A stretch of 64,000 nucleotides of DNA from Adiantum capillus-veneris (GCA_014529385.2 CM043945.1:3940312-4004311), one strand, 5' to 3'; shown: positions 11,413 through 22,467, numbered from the stretch's first letter. The notes: generated by a model from the sequence alone, not told the origin. Numbers and translations: made by a program.

Positions 11413-11600
11413 TGTTGGGGAAAAGTCCCATGTGGCCGGTTAGGCCAGGTGCCCGCCCACAATACTTATTCATTATGTACATAATAGAATAAGGGGGCTC
11501 ACATGTAGAGAGTGAGTTTTAGCCCCTTCAAACACAAGGTCTCCTCTCTTCTCCATCGCTGCGCACACACACACGCGCTCTTGTTCGCGCACTACCATCA
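11413..11600 (+). repeat. Element N 3' LTR
   Basis: About 188 bp, TGTTGGGGAAAAGTCCCATG to CACTACCATCA, clearly homologous to 7699-7890. The exact right end is uncertain by 3 bp, because ACCATCA is also expected from the neighbouring inverted fragment. Confidence 0.8.
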
Positions 11601-11886
11601 AACTTTGTATGGAAAAGCACAAACCCTGACAATGATGTACATGCCAAATCCATGGCAATAACCTGTAACAAGACCAAGCACAAGTCGATCAACTGACAAT
11701 AGACAAAGCCTCGCTAACTCATACACCAAGTACTGTCAAAATACAACATAAGCTGTCTAAGAGAAGTATCAGCAAATATGGCGATCAATGTAACGAAACA
11801 AGTGAGAAAACCGCTCAAATGATGCCAAAACACCCGCTCTTATCCAAGAGCACTATGTGGTAATCGATGAAACTATCATCAACAAT
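11601..11886 (-). repeat. Inverted copy of the Element N leader (9219-9790)
   Basis: Minus-strand reading starts TGTTGATGATAGTTTCATCG at 11886 and continues through GCCATGGATTTGGCATG to TTTGATGG, the same order as 9219-9457 plus 9713-9790 on the plus strand. It lacks the 250-bp MITE-like insert. Together the two copies form a long imperfect inverted repeat, with arms roughly 290-320 bp and a loop of about 1.8 kb. Confidence 0.8.
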
Positions 11887-13099
11887 TGGCACACAGGATG
11901 GCCTCAAGCCAAAAAGAATGCGACAAAGCTTGACTTTTGACCATACATTGTGCCATTTCTGTAAGTGACCTGTTTTTCCTCTCAGCAACACCATTTTGCT
12001 GAGGTGTATAAGGCACTATACATTGGTTTTTTATCCCACGACTAGCCAGAAATGCATTGAATTCATAAGACATATACTCCCCCCCTCGATCGGAACGGAG
12101 GGTGCCCATAGTACATTTCGAGACATTTTCAGCCATAGCAAGAAATTGTTTGAAGCACATAAAAACTTCGGACTTCGCTTTAATCGGAAATACCCATGAA
12201 TGCCTGGAGTAATCATCAATGAAGGTCACAAAGTACAAGTAATTGCCCAAGGACGGAGTTTGCATGGGCCCACAAACATCACTATGCACAAGCTGCAACC
12301 TGCATGTGGCCCTAACTGAACCATCCTTTGGAAACTTAGAACACTGCATTTTACCCAGAATACAGCCTTCACAAACATGTTTGACAGGTGCTTCAAGAGG
12401 TGGCAAAGAAGCAACCATATCAGATTTCTACAAATGCAACAAACTAGAAAAATTCAGATGACCAAAACGTGCATGCCACAGTTTTGCATCTGAAATAGCC
12501 CTTGAATCTGCAACTGCATTTGCAAAATTTTGTCCACACTTGTCATACAAAGTGAGCTTGTACAACCCACGGCACAAAAGCCTAGATGCAACGATTTCAT
12601 CACCAAAACTGAGATCATGAATTGTACATCTGTCATCCACAAACTTGACTACAAGTCCAAGTCTAGCAAGTGCGGATACAGACAAAAGATTCTTCTTCAT
12701 CCCAGGTACATAAAGTGCATCAACAAGTGTGAAGGAACTTCCATTTGCAGCAGTAAGCACAATCTTTCCAGCTCCCTGAACCGGATAAGAGGCATTGTTG
12801 GCACAAGTGACTGAATTCCCATGAGGGACAGACTCGGGAGAGGTGAGCAATTCACGATGTGAGGTAATGTGCTTTGTAGCACCACTGTCGAAATACCACA
12901 CATGTGAATCTGCAGCAACTGACAAGCATGCATCATGTACAGCAGGATTGTAAGTGCACTCTGTGCTAAAAGCACATTTTGCATCTACATCAACATCACA
13001 GTCTCCTTTCACAAAAGACTCAACAATGGCTGTATTTGTAGTGGAACCAACATTTGCAGTGGAACCACCCTCTTTCTTCTTAGCCTCTTTGGCCTTCAA
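11887..13099 (-). pseudogene. Copia-1 protease and integrase
   Basis: Minus strand. The protease keeps its catalytic motif (HVWYFDSGATKHIT, about 12890). A pre-integrase segment follows (LWHARFGHLN; then CEGCILGKMQ). The integrase core (12418-11887) has LVHSDVCGPM, TFIDDYSRHSWVF, LRSDRGGEYMS and PQQNGVAERKNRSL, so the catalytic D, D and E are all present. The frame is the same from 13828 down to 11887 and is interrupted only by in-frame stops at about 13109 and 12428. The protein is cut at 11887 by the nested insertion and resumes at 7698. Confidence 0.92.
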
Positions 13100-13108
13100 C
13101 TTAGGACA

Positions 13109-14000
13109 CTACTTGATCACGTGATCATTAGCTTTACAATAATGGCAACGCATCTTCTTTTTGCCCTTATCACCATAATTTCCAGACGAAGTACTGCCAA
13201 CAGAAGCATTAGGAACATAAGTTTTTCCACTCATAGCAGAACCATAAGAAGTGGCTGCATTGCTGTTACCACCCTTTCTTTGAGAAGCAATAAAAGCCTG
13301 TTCAATTGCACGCTGTCTAGTCCTGTTTTTTCTGGAAAGTGACTCTTGCAATAGCAATGTGCATAATGCATCAAACTTGACAACTTCTGGATTTCCTTGG
13401 GTCATAAGTCTTCAAGTACTAGCAAAAGTCTGGTAAGAATCTGGTAAGGCATCAAGAACAGTCTGCACAGGGGAACTATCTAAAATGACTTCACCTGCAG
13501 AAATAAGTTGCTCATTGATATCCTTGACACTAGCAAGGAAAGTGTCCATATCATCTTCCTCATACATAATCTTCGACTCTAGCTCTTTACACAACAAAGC
13601 AATTTTAGCCTCATTGCGGCTTGCATAAAGACCAGCCAAAATATCCCAAGCCTGTTTTGCACATTTTGCTGAACGGATGTGAGGAACAATGGTGCGCTTC
13701 ATAGACAACGCAATCAATGCATGAGCCTGCGCATCCTTTACATCCCAACAAGCTTGTTCTGCCCCGTAGGCAAAACAACTCCCTAATAGCAGCAATCCTT
13801 GCAGCAAGACCTGCAACATCCTCAACATCGCCTACATCCTCAGAACCAGGACGTACATCAATGCCCTGCACAATATTTCAGACGCCCTTTGACACAAGAA
13901 CGTGTTGCATCATATAAGCCCCACATAGGGTAATTGTCCCCATCCAACTTTTTTCCTCAGCAGCAAACATCTTGAAGACATCTCTGTTGTTGTCAGCCAT
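13109..14000 (-). pseudogene. Copia-1 gag
   Basis: Starts at ATG 14000-13998 (MADNNRDVFKMFAAEE). The gag core includes KCAKQAWDILAGLYASRNEAK and a zinc knuckle, CHYCKANDHVIK-stop-C, in which the TAG at 13109-13111 falls just before the last cysteine of CCHC. Further breaks: an in-frame TGA before NIVQGIDV (about 13880), a frame change near 13830, a TGA at 13412-13414. Confidence 0.85.
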
Positions 14001-14345
14001 GGTAAATGTTGCACCCTATGTGAAAACTGCTCGAAAATAGGAGAAACGGAGCGGGGACAACACGTGCTATATAGCACAAACCGTAGAAGACTGTAAGGCA
14101 CCTGTTATGCAGAAAATGGCACTGACAGAAACTCTGCACAAAATGACAAAATAGCCTTTGCAGCACTGCCTGTAGTGGAAACGGAGGACGATATGAGCCC
14201 GAATAAAAAACCTGAGCAGACCAAGCTTTACAAGCTACCCTGAAATATTTGTCGACCTGCGAAGGCTTGCCAAAAATCACTAAAATAGAAGAAAGTGAGC
14301 AGGCGTGTGCTAGAGCAGTTGGCAACTAAGCCTGGGAGGACGCAA

Positions 14346-14362
14346 GCTGCTTTGATACCAAT
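14346..14362 (-). other. Copia-1 primer-binding site
   Basis: Minus strand ATTGGTATCAAAGCAGC directly abuts the 5' LTR end; TGGTATCA is complementary to the 3' end of initiator-Met tRNA. It fixes the element's orientation as minus. Confidence 0.9.
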
Positions 14363-14589
14363 TGTTGGAATTAGGGTTGCAGAGAAACGCACACAGCTTG
14401 GAGAAGAAAAAGCAAGATCAAGGCACACAATAGAGAGTGTGTTACTTTGTGTGCAATGGAAAAGATAGATAGCCCTAGAGTGATGGGCGTATATACAATG
14501 CTCGGGGGAGAAAACCTCCTAAAGAGGGAAAAATGCCCCGACGGTCCTAGTGTGTTCACACACGTCACTACCACATGTATATGGTAACA
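14363..14589 (-). repeat. Copia-1 5' LTR
   Basis: 227 bp, TGTTGGAATTAGGG to TGGTAACA, partner of 5215-5442. The flanking TSD TGCCC follows at 14590-14594. Confidence 0.95.
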
Positions 14590-14594
14590 TGCCC

Positions 14595-15413
14595 AGACAA
14601 AGCATTAGATGAATAACTAAGCCTCTTGCATGGTCACACGAGGTTTAGTTATTCATTCATCCTCCCAACTATGCTTTGAACTTCACAACTATGCCAAAAT
14701 TGGCATAGTCACAAAGGGTAGGCTTAGTAATTGATTTAATGCTCCTTTCTCTATGTGACCAAGAATGAGGCTATTTATTTGTTCAAATAACTGATAACTA
14801 AGCCTCGTGTGACCATTGCCTAAGCCTAGTGTTAGGTGGAAATCCCCCATTCCCAATGCCTCAACGCTCCAAGAGGCCTTCTTGGCCCTGAGCCTAAGCG
14901 ATGAGATTTGACCTTCTATAGGAGAAGTTATGGTGCCATCAAAGGGCTATGTAAAACATTATCTACCTTCTCTAAATCTCTAAAGGCAAGGTCCCTAACC
15001 TTTGAAGAAGAGTGTGGCATTTTTTGAGAGTGAGTTTCTCCTCTTCCTCGATTTGCCCTCAAAACTGGGTAATCTTGGACTCGCAGTCAAGATTTTGAGT
15101 ACTGGCTTCCAACTGGATGAGTTCGAAGTACAAGGCTTCTTTGAGTTGGATTGGACAAGTTGATATACCCTCCAACGCCATGTTCAAATAGTTAAGGAGA
15201 AAGAATGCAAGAGAGATGGTCTCGCTCTTCTCTACCCCTAGCCAGATCATTTCAAATGACACTGAAAACTTGGAGTTTTCCCCAGCTCACTTTGAAGTTG
15301 TTCAACCAGCGTGAAGTCGTCTCCAATATGACATCATGTTGAATAGAGAAAAGGTGTGGGCATGTAGGTCCAAATTTATCCCATAGGAGACCTCTAAAGC
15401 TCTGGAACATCCC
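14595..15413. other. Non-coding; contains short fold-back
   Basis: No gene. 14610-14624 (GAATAACTAAGCCTC) and 14640-14654 (GAGGTTTAGTTATTC) form a near-perfect 15-bp stem. The same word with GTGTGACC recurs near 14795, and a relative (GGTCACGTGAGGCTTAG) lies at about 5166 just left of Copia-1. Copia-1 therefore inserted into a pre-existing small repeat. Confidence 0.5.
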
Positions 15414-16366
15414 TTGTCCATAACCGAGCTACACATGGCCATTGAGTCCCTCAAGCCTAACAAAACTCCTGGGCTAGATGGATTGCCTTTAGAATTTTTC
15501 CAAATGTATAAGGACATCATCACCCCTTATCTGCTCTTGGTTTGGGAGGAATCTGTCAAACATCTAGCCCTTCCGTACTCCATCAACACTGGGGTCATCA
15601 AATCGCTGCACAAGAATGGGCCAAAGGATTCCCTTTCCAATTGGAGGCCTCTAACCATGTTGGACATTGCTTATGAGATCTTTGCTCGAGCCATAGCCAA
15701 TAGGATCTCCCTTATTCTAATGAAGTGGATTTCGACAGGACAAAAAGGTTTCATCAGAGGTCGAAACATCATGGAAGCTGTAATTGCTATGTGGGAAGGA
15801 AAGGATTCCCTTTCTAATTGGAGGCCTCTAACCATGTTGAACATTGCTTATAAGATCTTTGCTCGAGCCATAGCCAATAGGATCTCCCTTATTCTAATGA
15901 AGTGGATTTCGGTAGGACAAAAAGGTTTCATCAGAGGTCGAAACATCATGGAAGCTATAATTGCTATGTGGGAAGGAGTCGAATGGGCTCAAGACTCTGT
16001 CTTCGTCAGTCGATTTCGACAAAGCCTATGACAGGCTAGAATGGTCATTTATTTTAATAAGCATGAAAAAAACGGGCTTTGGCCCTGTCCTTGTGAATTT
16101 TGTAATAAGGACCCTACCTGGCAACGCTAAGGCAAGGGTAGCCTTCAATGGGCTTCTCTCCAGTTATTTCTCTCTCAACCGCTCACTCAGGGCAAGGGAA
16201 AAGTGCATTGCAAGGGTCATCTTGACGAGTTGGATATAGATAATATCCAATCACTATTTTTGAGTTCTCCTGCAAGAGAGGATTTTGTACTCTAATGTGT
16301 CCTTATTCAATTCTATGTAAATTATATAAAAATAGAAGAACCAGAGACCTTTAAAAAAAAAAAAAA
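15414..16366 (+). pseudogene. LINE (L1-like) reverse transcriptase fragment with poly-A tail
   Basis: Non-LTR retrotransposon relic. RT motifs: LKPNKTPGLDGLPLEFFQ, NWRPLTMLDIAYEIFARAIANR, GQKGFIRGRNIMEA, then in a shifted frame VDFDKAYDRLEW and FNGLLSSYF. The catalytic YADD block and the rest of ORF2 are missing: after about 16195 the sequence passes directly to a 3'-UTR-like tract ending in 14-15 A at about 16352-16366. The poly-A tail on this strand confirms plus orientation. The 177-bp internal tandem duplication is listed separately. Confidence 0.85.
15624..15977 (+). repeat. In-frame 177-bp tandem duplication in LINE RT
   Basis: 15624-15800 and 15801-15977 are nearly identical and encode the same 59-residue block (KDSLSNWRPLTML to IAMWEG) twice, in frame. 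Only a handful of substitutions separate the copies (D/N, E/K, T/V, V/I), so it arose after the element was already dead or dying. Confidence 0.9.
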
Positions 16367-17758
16367 ACCCAGAAAAGGGTGTGAATTGTATTAAGAAGGA
16401 ACAAGATATACATCAAAAGGCCTACAAAAGAGGCTAGATAATTGAACAAAAGCAATCCAAATCAACCTGGAACCCAATCCAGATACGCATTCCACATCAA
16501 CATTCCAGATCATTATAACTTCCATATGCAGTTTGCAAACCCATACTAGTCTCACATTCCACATCATCATCAACGTCAACATTCTAGATCCTCAAGCTTA
16601 AATATGATCCTAAGGAAGGGCATCCAACTCAGTGTAAATGCGTTCTAGTAGGACACCAGCTTTCAACCATTCCTCTTCAAGGTGCTCCCAGTCTTCTAGG
16701 AAGCCCTGCTGAAGGTTGAACCACAACCTACATTGGAATTTTTCTATTCGATGTTGATTAAGCAAGCGTTCACCAACCTCTTGCATGCCCCCTCTTTTCC
16801 TAAACAATGTGCATTGGATAAGTGTCAGATCTTGAGTCTGCAAGTGAATATCATCAAAAAAGGTTATCAAGGGAGGAAACTGCCAAGCCCCCCCGTACAA
16901 ACAGATATTCCACTGCCTCAACGTAGCCCATATAAGATCAACCCTGATGTGGTTCCAGACCGTTGTGAGCACCCCTGGTCCATCGCCCAACAACAGGTGC
17001 TTCCAGGTGAGTGTGGTGTGAATATTTATTGTTACCGGGGCCCAGAATGGCCAGTTACAAGGACAATTGATGAATAAATGTGCTAGACCTCAATTTCCTA
17101 GTTGCATATAGTACAATAGCCTACACCAAGAACTGTCTGAGATATTCTTTTGCATGTCCAAAGGCCTTGGTGAAGGATCAACCATAACAGGGCTAACTTC
17201 ATTGGGGAGGAAGCTTTGGACTTGAACTTGAAGGTCCATTGCCTCCTGTCCAAACTGATATTTCATTTAGCATTAAGAGCTACATGCAGAGGGGGGTTGA
17301 TATCTGTAGCGACTAGATGGGGCTAGGAGAGCTTGAATTCGCCTTGCCAGAGTAGCGCACTTAGTGAATCTGGGGGAGCAATTCAACAGCCACAACATGC
17401 CTTCAGGAAACAAATGACATCTTCTTCTTAGAAAGAAAATTTCCTATGTTCTTAGATTATATCTTAGAGAGAGGTCCAGGTCGGACAACCAGTTCAGCCT
17501 TCGGGGATCCCAAATATTTTCCCATGTTTTGACACCTTTGTTGTGGAGGGTGAGGGCCAGCCTAGAGTGGTCAACGTCTAGGCAAGGAAAACTTGGACCA
17601 CTAGATGGAGTCATTAAGGAAAATACTCTGCATTGGACTTCCAGTTAGGTTTAAGCAATCTCCTATGTCTGTTCCAGGTTGCCCAAAGCGATTTGAGCAG
17701 GTCAGATCCAAAGGCCGAGGATTGGTGGGGGTTGAAGAAAAGTCTGACATGAGGGTCA
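16367..17758 (-). pseudogene. LINE-2 C-terminal half (zf-RVT region), left fragment
   Basis: Minus-strand LINE ORF2 end. Around 17760-17620 it reads HRPFPLHDPHVRLFFNPHQ and SLWATWNRHRRLL. Near 17070-16990 there is a zf-RVT-like segment (HLFINCPCNWPFW), followed by the ORF tail 16993-16610. Several stops are present. The missing upstream part lies at 47207-47830; the two halves are separated by Gypsy-A, whose GGTCA target duplication marks both edges. The region 16480-16590 contains short repeats of GGAATGTTGATGTGGAATG in the 3' UTR. Confidence 0.75.
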
Positions 17759-18777
17759 TGTAATGGAAATGGCCTATGAACTTTGAGGGTAGCCAAATTA
17801 GGAAAATTAGAGAAAGTATTTTTGTGAGATTACTTTGTGAGCATAGAGGGTGAACTTAATTGATGGTAGCAACATAAACATCGTACTTAGTTAACTTGGC
17901 ATGAACAATACTTTTGCAAGAGAGAGAGTTTAGAGAACATGACAATTGTCGAGGACCGGATTTATGTGGAGCCGGTCCCCCCTCCAATAGGCATTTGTAT
18001 TATAGATTCTCCCATCCAGAGAGAGACTTGGTACAATACAATCTTTGTGTTCCTTGTGACCTAGGTGATGCAATGAATATGGAAAGCTTCATGCATCACG
18101 AGCATAAAATAAACTTTGCAAGAAGCATTAACTGTCCCAAGCCTCAGTCCCAAGGCTTCAAACACCTTCGAAGGTGGAGACAGCTAGTGGGGAATGAGGG
18201 TAGGGAAGAGGAAGAAAAAACATTCCATTGGAGAAAGAAATAGTTTCTCACTTATCATCACTCTTCTTGCTAGCATACATAATAACATAGTAATGAAGAT
18301 GGAGAAGATGGCAAGCTTAAGCATTGAAGCATGGCTCTTGGTTGGATTTGCATTCCATAGCCAAGAGTGTTGGTATAGGATCTCAACTTCTCTACTAGCT
18401 TGGAGAAGGAGATGGAGTCTTGCACTTTGCACTTCACACAATGAGAGTGTGCATGGGAGAGTATACCCCCCAAGGAGCCCCCCTTCTTGCTTTGGTTGAC
18501 TCCCCCTTGTAGCTCATGCTTGAAGCTCATTGGACCCTTCCACGCCTAGCCAATCACAAGCAAGAGGCATATCAAGCAACAAGGGTAGGCTTGGGACAAG
18601 TGTCCCCCTTTCCCCTTTGAGAGAGGACTTGATAAATGCTAAAACAATTAATTAAATTAACTAATTTATCATTGGATCCCTTGGGAAGCCAACCAATAGG
18701 CTTTAGACACACCATGAGGGCAACATGTGTAGGGGCTTGACATGTGTCCTTGCTGCCTCTTGAAGCTTGGGCTCACC

Positions 18778-18778
<1 letters not shown>

Positions 18779-18818
<40 letters not shown>
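18779..18818. repeat. (TG)n microsatellite in Gypsy-A LTR
   Basis: About 20 uninterrupted TG units. The partner LTR has only a degraded TGTGTGCATGCGTGCG at the same place (about 46637-46665). Confidence 0.95.
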
Positions 18819-18820
<2 letters not shown>

Positions 18821-18887
18821 CTCTTATCCCCCTAGCTTTAGGACTCACCCCGCCTTGTGTAGGGATACTTTGACTTTGTGGAACACA

Positions 18888-19065
18888 AGCACCTTAGTCA
18901 GCAAGCACGACAGAGCACCTCAAGCTTGGGTAGTGTTCCCACAAGCACCTCAAGCTCCCTAGTCAGCAAGCACGACAAGCACCTCAAGGACCTTAGTTAG
19001 CAAGCATGACAAGCACCTCAAGCACTCAAGCACCTTAGTTAGCAAGCATGACAAGCACCTCAAGC
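18888..19065. repeat. Minisatellite in Gypsy-A LTR
   Basis: Four to five imperfect units built on CCTTAGTCAGCAAGCACGAC and AAGCACCTCAAG, about 35-45 bp each. Also present, with different unit counts, in the partner LTR at about 46737-46907. Confidence 0.85.
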
Positions 19066-19719
19066 TTGGGCCGGGTTTCAACCTCAAACACAGCCCTAGC
19101 TTACCTAAGGTCAAAGGATTTTTAATATTAGCCATGGGAGGTCTTTAATGAAGCTAACCCTAAGGTCTTTAAGCTCCATTAGCTAACCTTGCTCTTTGAC
19201 AGATCATCTCTCATTTGGGCCCCTTTACCATTGGCCCCGTGTCGAGATAGACCCGAAAGCACACGTCTATATTCTAACCCTTGTTTTCATCTATTCTCCC
19301 ACATTAAATGATCAGTTAATATGAGAAAATCATTTGGGTTGGTTAGATATTAGATTTTATGACATTACCTCTCTCTTGAAATCATAGTCATCCTCGACTA
19401 TGAGGTAGAAGAGATAAAGCCTTAGTCATTAGTGAATCTTGCTTAGCGAGTAGAGGATCCCTTTTTACGCTACGACATCTTTCCAAGATGGATGACTAAT
19501 CCATTTGGTGCTTGGGAGACATAGCTGCCGCAAGCATGTCTGCTCTTTAGTCCATTTCATTCTCGCAAGTAGAGTGACAAATTCTACTTGGTGTTTGAAC
19601 ACAAACATGATTATAAGTATGCATACTACTTAAATTTGTGCATAATAAAAAGAGATTTTAAGACAAAAACATTGATCATTTGAAAGAAATTTGTACATTT
19701 GTTTACTCAATGTAGCATT

Positions 19720-20037
19720 CTAAGCATTGACAAGGTTCATAATATCCTTAAGGTGTATTCCTTGCATCCATATAGCATCTTCAAAAGGATAATTTTTGAA
19801 CTTAATAAGATATCGTCGAATAATCTTACCATGTTGTAGTACCTTGTCTTCATGCCGAAGGATAGATTCAGGTTGTAGCACTTCTTCTTGGTCTTCGATT
19901 TTGTGAGGGTCTTCAATAATTGGTTCACTTGGTGGCTCTCCTTTGTAGGGCTTAAGTAGGCTCACATGAAAAGCATTATGTATGAGCCAATGGTTAGGCA
20001 ATTTGAGTTTATAAGCCATCTCATTGATTGGCTTCAA
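19720..20037 (-). pseudogene. Gypsy-A integrase C-terminus and chromodomain
   Basis: Minus-strand frame reading NEMAYKLKLPNHWLIHNAFHV (the conserved end of gypsy integrases), a proline/glutamate linker, then a chromodomain-like block: VLQPESILRHEDKVL, IIRRYLIKFKNYPFEDAIWMQ. Chromodomains target integration to heterochromatin. It ends at a stop at 19720. Confidence 0.85.
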
Positions 20038-21141
20038 GATTTAAAAAGGACCATTGTATCTTTTTGCTAATTTAGCATAATACTTTTGATGGCCCGTACG
20101 ATTTTTTCCCGTCGTTTGTCTCAGTCAAGCCTTAGGAAACTTAAGTAAGACCCAATCATTTTCTTTAAACGTTAAGGCCCTTCTGTGCTTGTCAACAACA
20201 GCTTTTTGCCTTTGTTGAGAGATGGATATAGCCTCCTTAATCTTTTGAAAGATTCTTGTAGGTCATGGCTATACTCATCGGCAGAGCGAAGATCTTCCCA
20301 TGTACTTTAAGTAGCACGGGACTTTTAGGTCTTCCCTCAATGATTTCAAAAGGTGCTTTTCCCGTAGAAGTATGTATAGTATTATTGTACGCATACTCTA
20401 CAAGAGGTAAGTACTTTTCCCATTGTGAGCGTGGATCTACTTCTATAACATAAGTCTTTAGCAGATCATCGTAAGATTGGCTATCTCACTTTGGCCATCC
20501 GTTTGTGGGTGAGAGGACGAAGGGAAATTCAATCTTGTACCTAGATTTTCAAAGAGACTTTTCCAAATTTTTTTGGTCATTCTAGGATCTCTATCTGATA
20601 CGATGGATGTTGGCAATCCATGGTGTTTGAAAATTTGTGATATGAAGAGAGTTGCCATTTGGTGTGCCTTAATAGTCTTTTTGACATGAATAAAGTGTGA
20701 TTGCTTGCTAAACCTGTCGACTATTGTCCATATTCCCATACTCCCATGGATAGACTTGGGTAATCCAAAGATGAAATCCATGGATATATTCTCCCATGGT
20801 GAATTTGGGATAGGCAATGGCTCGAGTAATCCAGGTTGCTTCCCTCTATCATACTTGGTCTTTTGGCATACTACACATCTCTTGTATGTCCACTTTCATG
20901 GTAGGCTAATAGAAGACGTTTCTACTCCTCGCCGCAAAGTAGGTTGAATGCCTCTATGCCTCACATAGGGAGGAGCATGGGATTCATACATGACTTTCTC
21001 ACGAAGGGAGTGGGTAACACATAGCCTATTTCCGTGGAGAAGATAACCATCATGCAAGGTGAATGGTTCCTCTTTCTTTCCCAAAGCAAGGGCTGAAATT
21101 ATGTCTCTAAAGTCAGGGTTAGTAGCATACTCATCTATCAT
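20038..21141 (-). pseudogene. Gypsy-A integrase (zinc finger and core)
   Basis: Minus strand. 21141-20896 carries the N-terminal region (MIDEYATNPDFRD, SHAPPYVRHRGIQPTL). 20817-20458 carries the core: [19 protein letters not shown] (first Asp), IVSDRDPRM (second Asp) and HPQTDGQSEIANL (Glu). Frameshifts or stops separate these from each other and from the C-terminal part. Confidence 0.88.
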
Positions 21142-21160
21142 AGAAGATCATTGTGAGTTG

Positions 21161-21556
21161 CTATAGACACGCATTAACTTTTGGCCATCGTGAAAGTGCA
21201 TTAGCCACTTGATTGTGCTTACCAGCAATGTGAGCAATATGAAAATTGAATTGTGAAAGAAAATTTTCCCACCTCATTTGTTTGTCAGAAATCTTTGTTT
21301 GCATCACGAAGTACTTAAGACTTTGATGGTCTGTTCGTAAAATGAATGGAGTCCCCAATAAATAGTGCTTCCATGTGTCTAGTACATGTAGAACAACTAA
21401 AAGCTCTTTCTCATAAATACCTAAGACGTGTTCATCCGTATTGAGCCTTCGGCTCTCATATGCTATGGCATGCCCTTCTTGAAGCAAGACTGCTCCAAGA
21501 CAATCGCCACAAGCATCACATTGGACCTCAAGTGGCTTTGAGAGATCCGGAAGCAT
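21161..21556 (-). pseudogene. Gypsy-A RNase H
   Basis: Minus strand. VQCDACGDCLGAVLLQEG, YEKELLVVLHVLDTWKHYLLG, RTDHQSLKYF and GKHNQVANALSR are the standard gypsy RNase H motifs. Upstream it connects to RT through a short frameshifted stretch (21557-21766). Confidence 0.9.
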
Positions 21557-21766
21557 GAGGACTTGTTGGGATGTAAGCTTCTCTTTGAGCTTGTCAAAAG
21601 AATTTTGCTCCTTTTAGCAGTCCATGAATACTTAACGTGCTTCTTGTTAAGTCATGTAATGGTCCTGCTATTTGAGAAAATTTTGCTATGAAGCGTCTAT
21701 AGTATGCACACATACCAATAAAGATTCTTAGTTCATGTAGATTCCTTGGATTAGACCATGCTTTTA

Positions 21767-22363
21767 TCAACTCAACTTTAATGGATCCATTCGGATACCA
21801 TCTTGAGAGATAATATGACCTAAATATTGAATCTCTTGAAGAAAAAATTCACTTTTCTTTTGATTGAGAAAAATCTTGTTCTCTCTCAATGCTTGAAAAA
21901 TCACTTGGAGATGTTGCTTGTGTTCCTCCAAGGACTTGGAGTAGATGATTATATCATCAAAGAACACTCCAGTGAATTTTTAGTAGGGTCTAAAATTTTT
22001 CTCCATTAATTGATTGAAAGTGGCTGGTGTATTAGTCAAGCCAAAAGGCATGACTAGGTATTCATAAAGACCAAATGTTGTACAAAACGCGGTCTTTAGG
22101 ATATCTTCATCCACTATCCTTATTTGATAATAGCCACTTTTAAGGTCAATCCTACTAAAGTAGGTAGAGCCTTGTACCTTATCAAACAGATCTTCTACCC
22201 GAGGCATGGAGTTTTTGTTTTGATAGTGATATGATTTAGTGCTCAATAGTTCGCACACATGCGGTATGTACCATCTTTCTTTTGCACTAAAAGGATTGGA
22301 GAACAAAAGGGAGAGGAGATAGTCCACCATCCCTTTGTCTACCAATTCTTGTACTTGCCTCAT
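21767..22363 (-). pseudogene. Gypsy-A reverse transcriptase
   Basis: Minus strand in two frames. 22363-21980 has [43 protein letters not shown] and [18 protein letters not shown]. 21967-21767 has the catalytic MFFDDIIIYSKSLEEHKQHL and the EFFLQEIQYLGHIISQDG block. The catalytic aspartates are intact, but the frame is broken at about 21975. Confidence 0.92.
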
Positions 22364-22467
22364 GATCTCCTCTTGTTGAGCTTGGGAAACACGATAAGGA
22401 GGCTTGTTAGGCGGTGAGCTTCCTCGTAGAAGCTCAATTCAATGATCATCATCCCCTAGTTTTGGAA

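Larger units (their letters stand above)
7699..11600 (+). mobile_element. Element N: plus-strand non-autonomous copia-type element
   Basis: LTRs at 7699-7890 and 11413-11600 share TGTTGGG, the block ATTCATTATGTACATAATAG, and a 3' (CA)n segment. The left LTR is followed by ATTGGTATCACAGC (primer-binding site) and the right is preceded by TGGGAGGT (polypurine tract). The interior is a long non-coding leader, a gag/protease remnant (9722-10466) and a small RT/RNase-H-edge remnant (10479-11350). Integrase and the RT core are missing, so mobility would need proteins in trans. It interrupts Copia-1 pol. No matching 5-bp TSD was found at its edges, so secondary rearrangement at one side is likely. 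Confidence 0.82.
5210..14594 (-). mobile_element. Copia-1: minus-strand Ty1/copia element with nested insertion
   Basis: Boundaries are exact. LTRs lie at 5215-5442 and 14363-14589 (TGTTGG...TAACA), flanked by the 5-bp TSD TGCCC at 5210-5214 and 14590-14594. Next to the right LTR the minus strand reads ATTGGTATCAAAGCAGC, an initiator-Met tRNA primer-binding site, so transcription ran right to left. The purine-rich tract AGGGGGAATTTG adjoins the left LTR. Element sequence without the 7699-11886 insertion is about 5.2 kb. Order on the minus strand is gag, protease, integrase, RT, RNase H, as in Ty1/copia. All parts carry stops or frameshifts. Confidence 0.95.
17759..19364 (-). repeat. Gypsy-A 3' LTR
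   Basis: About 1.6 kb. Plus-strand start TGTAATGGAAATGGCC, end TTTTATGACA. It contains (TG)n at 18779-18818 and a minisatellite at about 18888-19065. Homologous along its length to 45622-47206. Confidence 0.93.
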
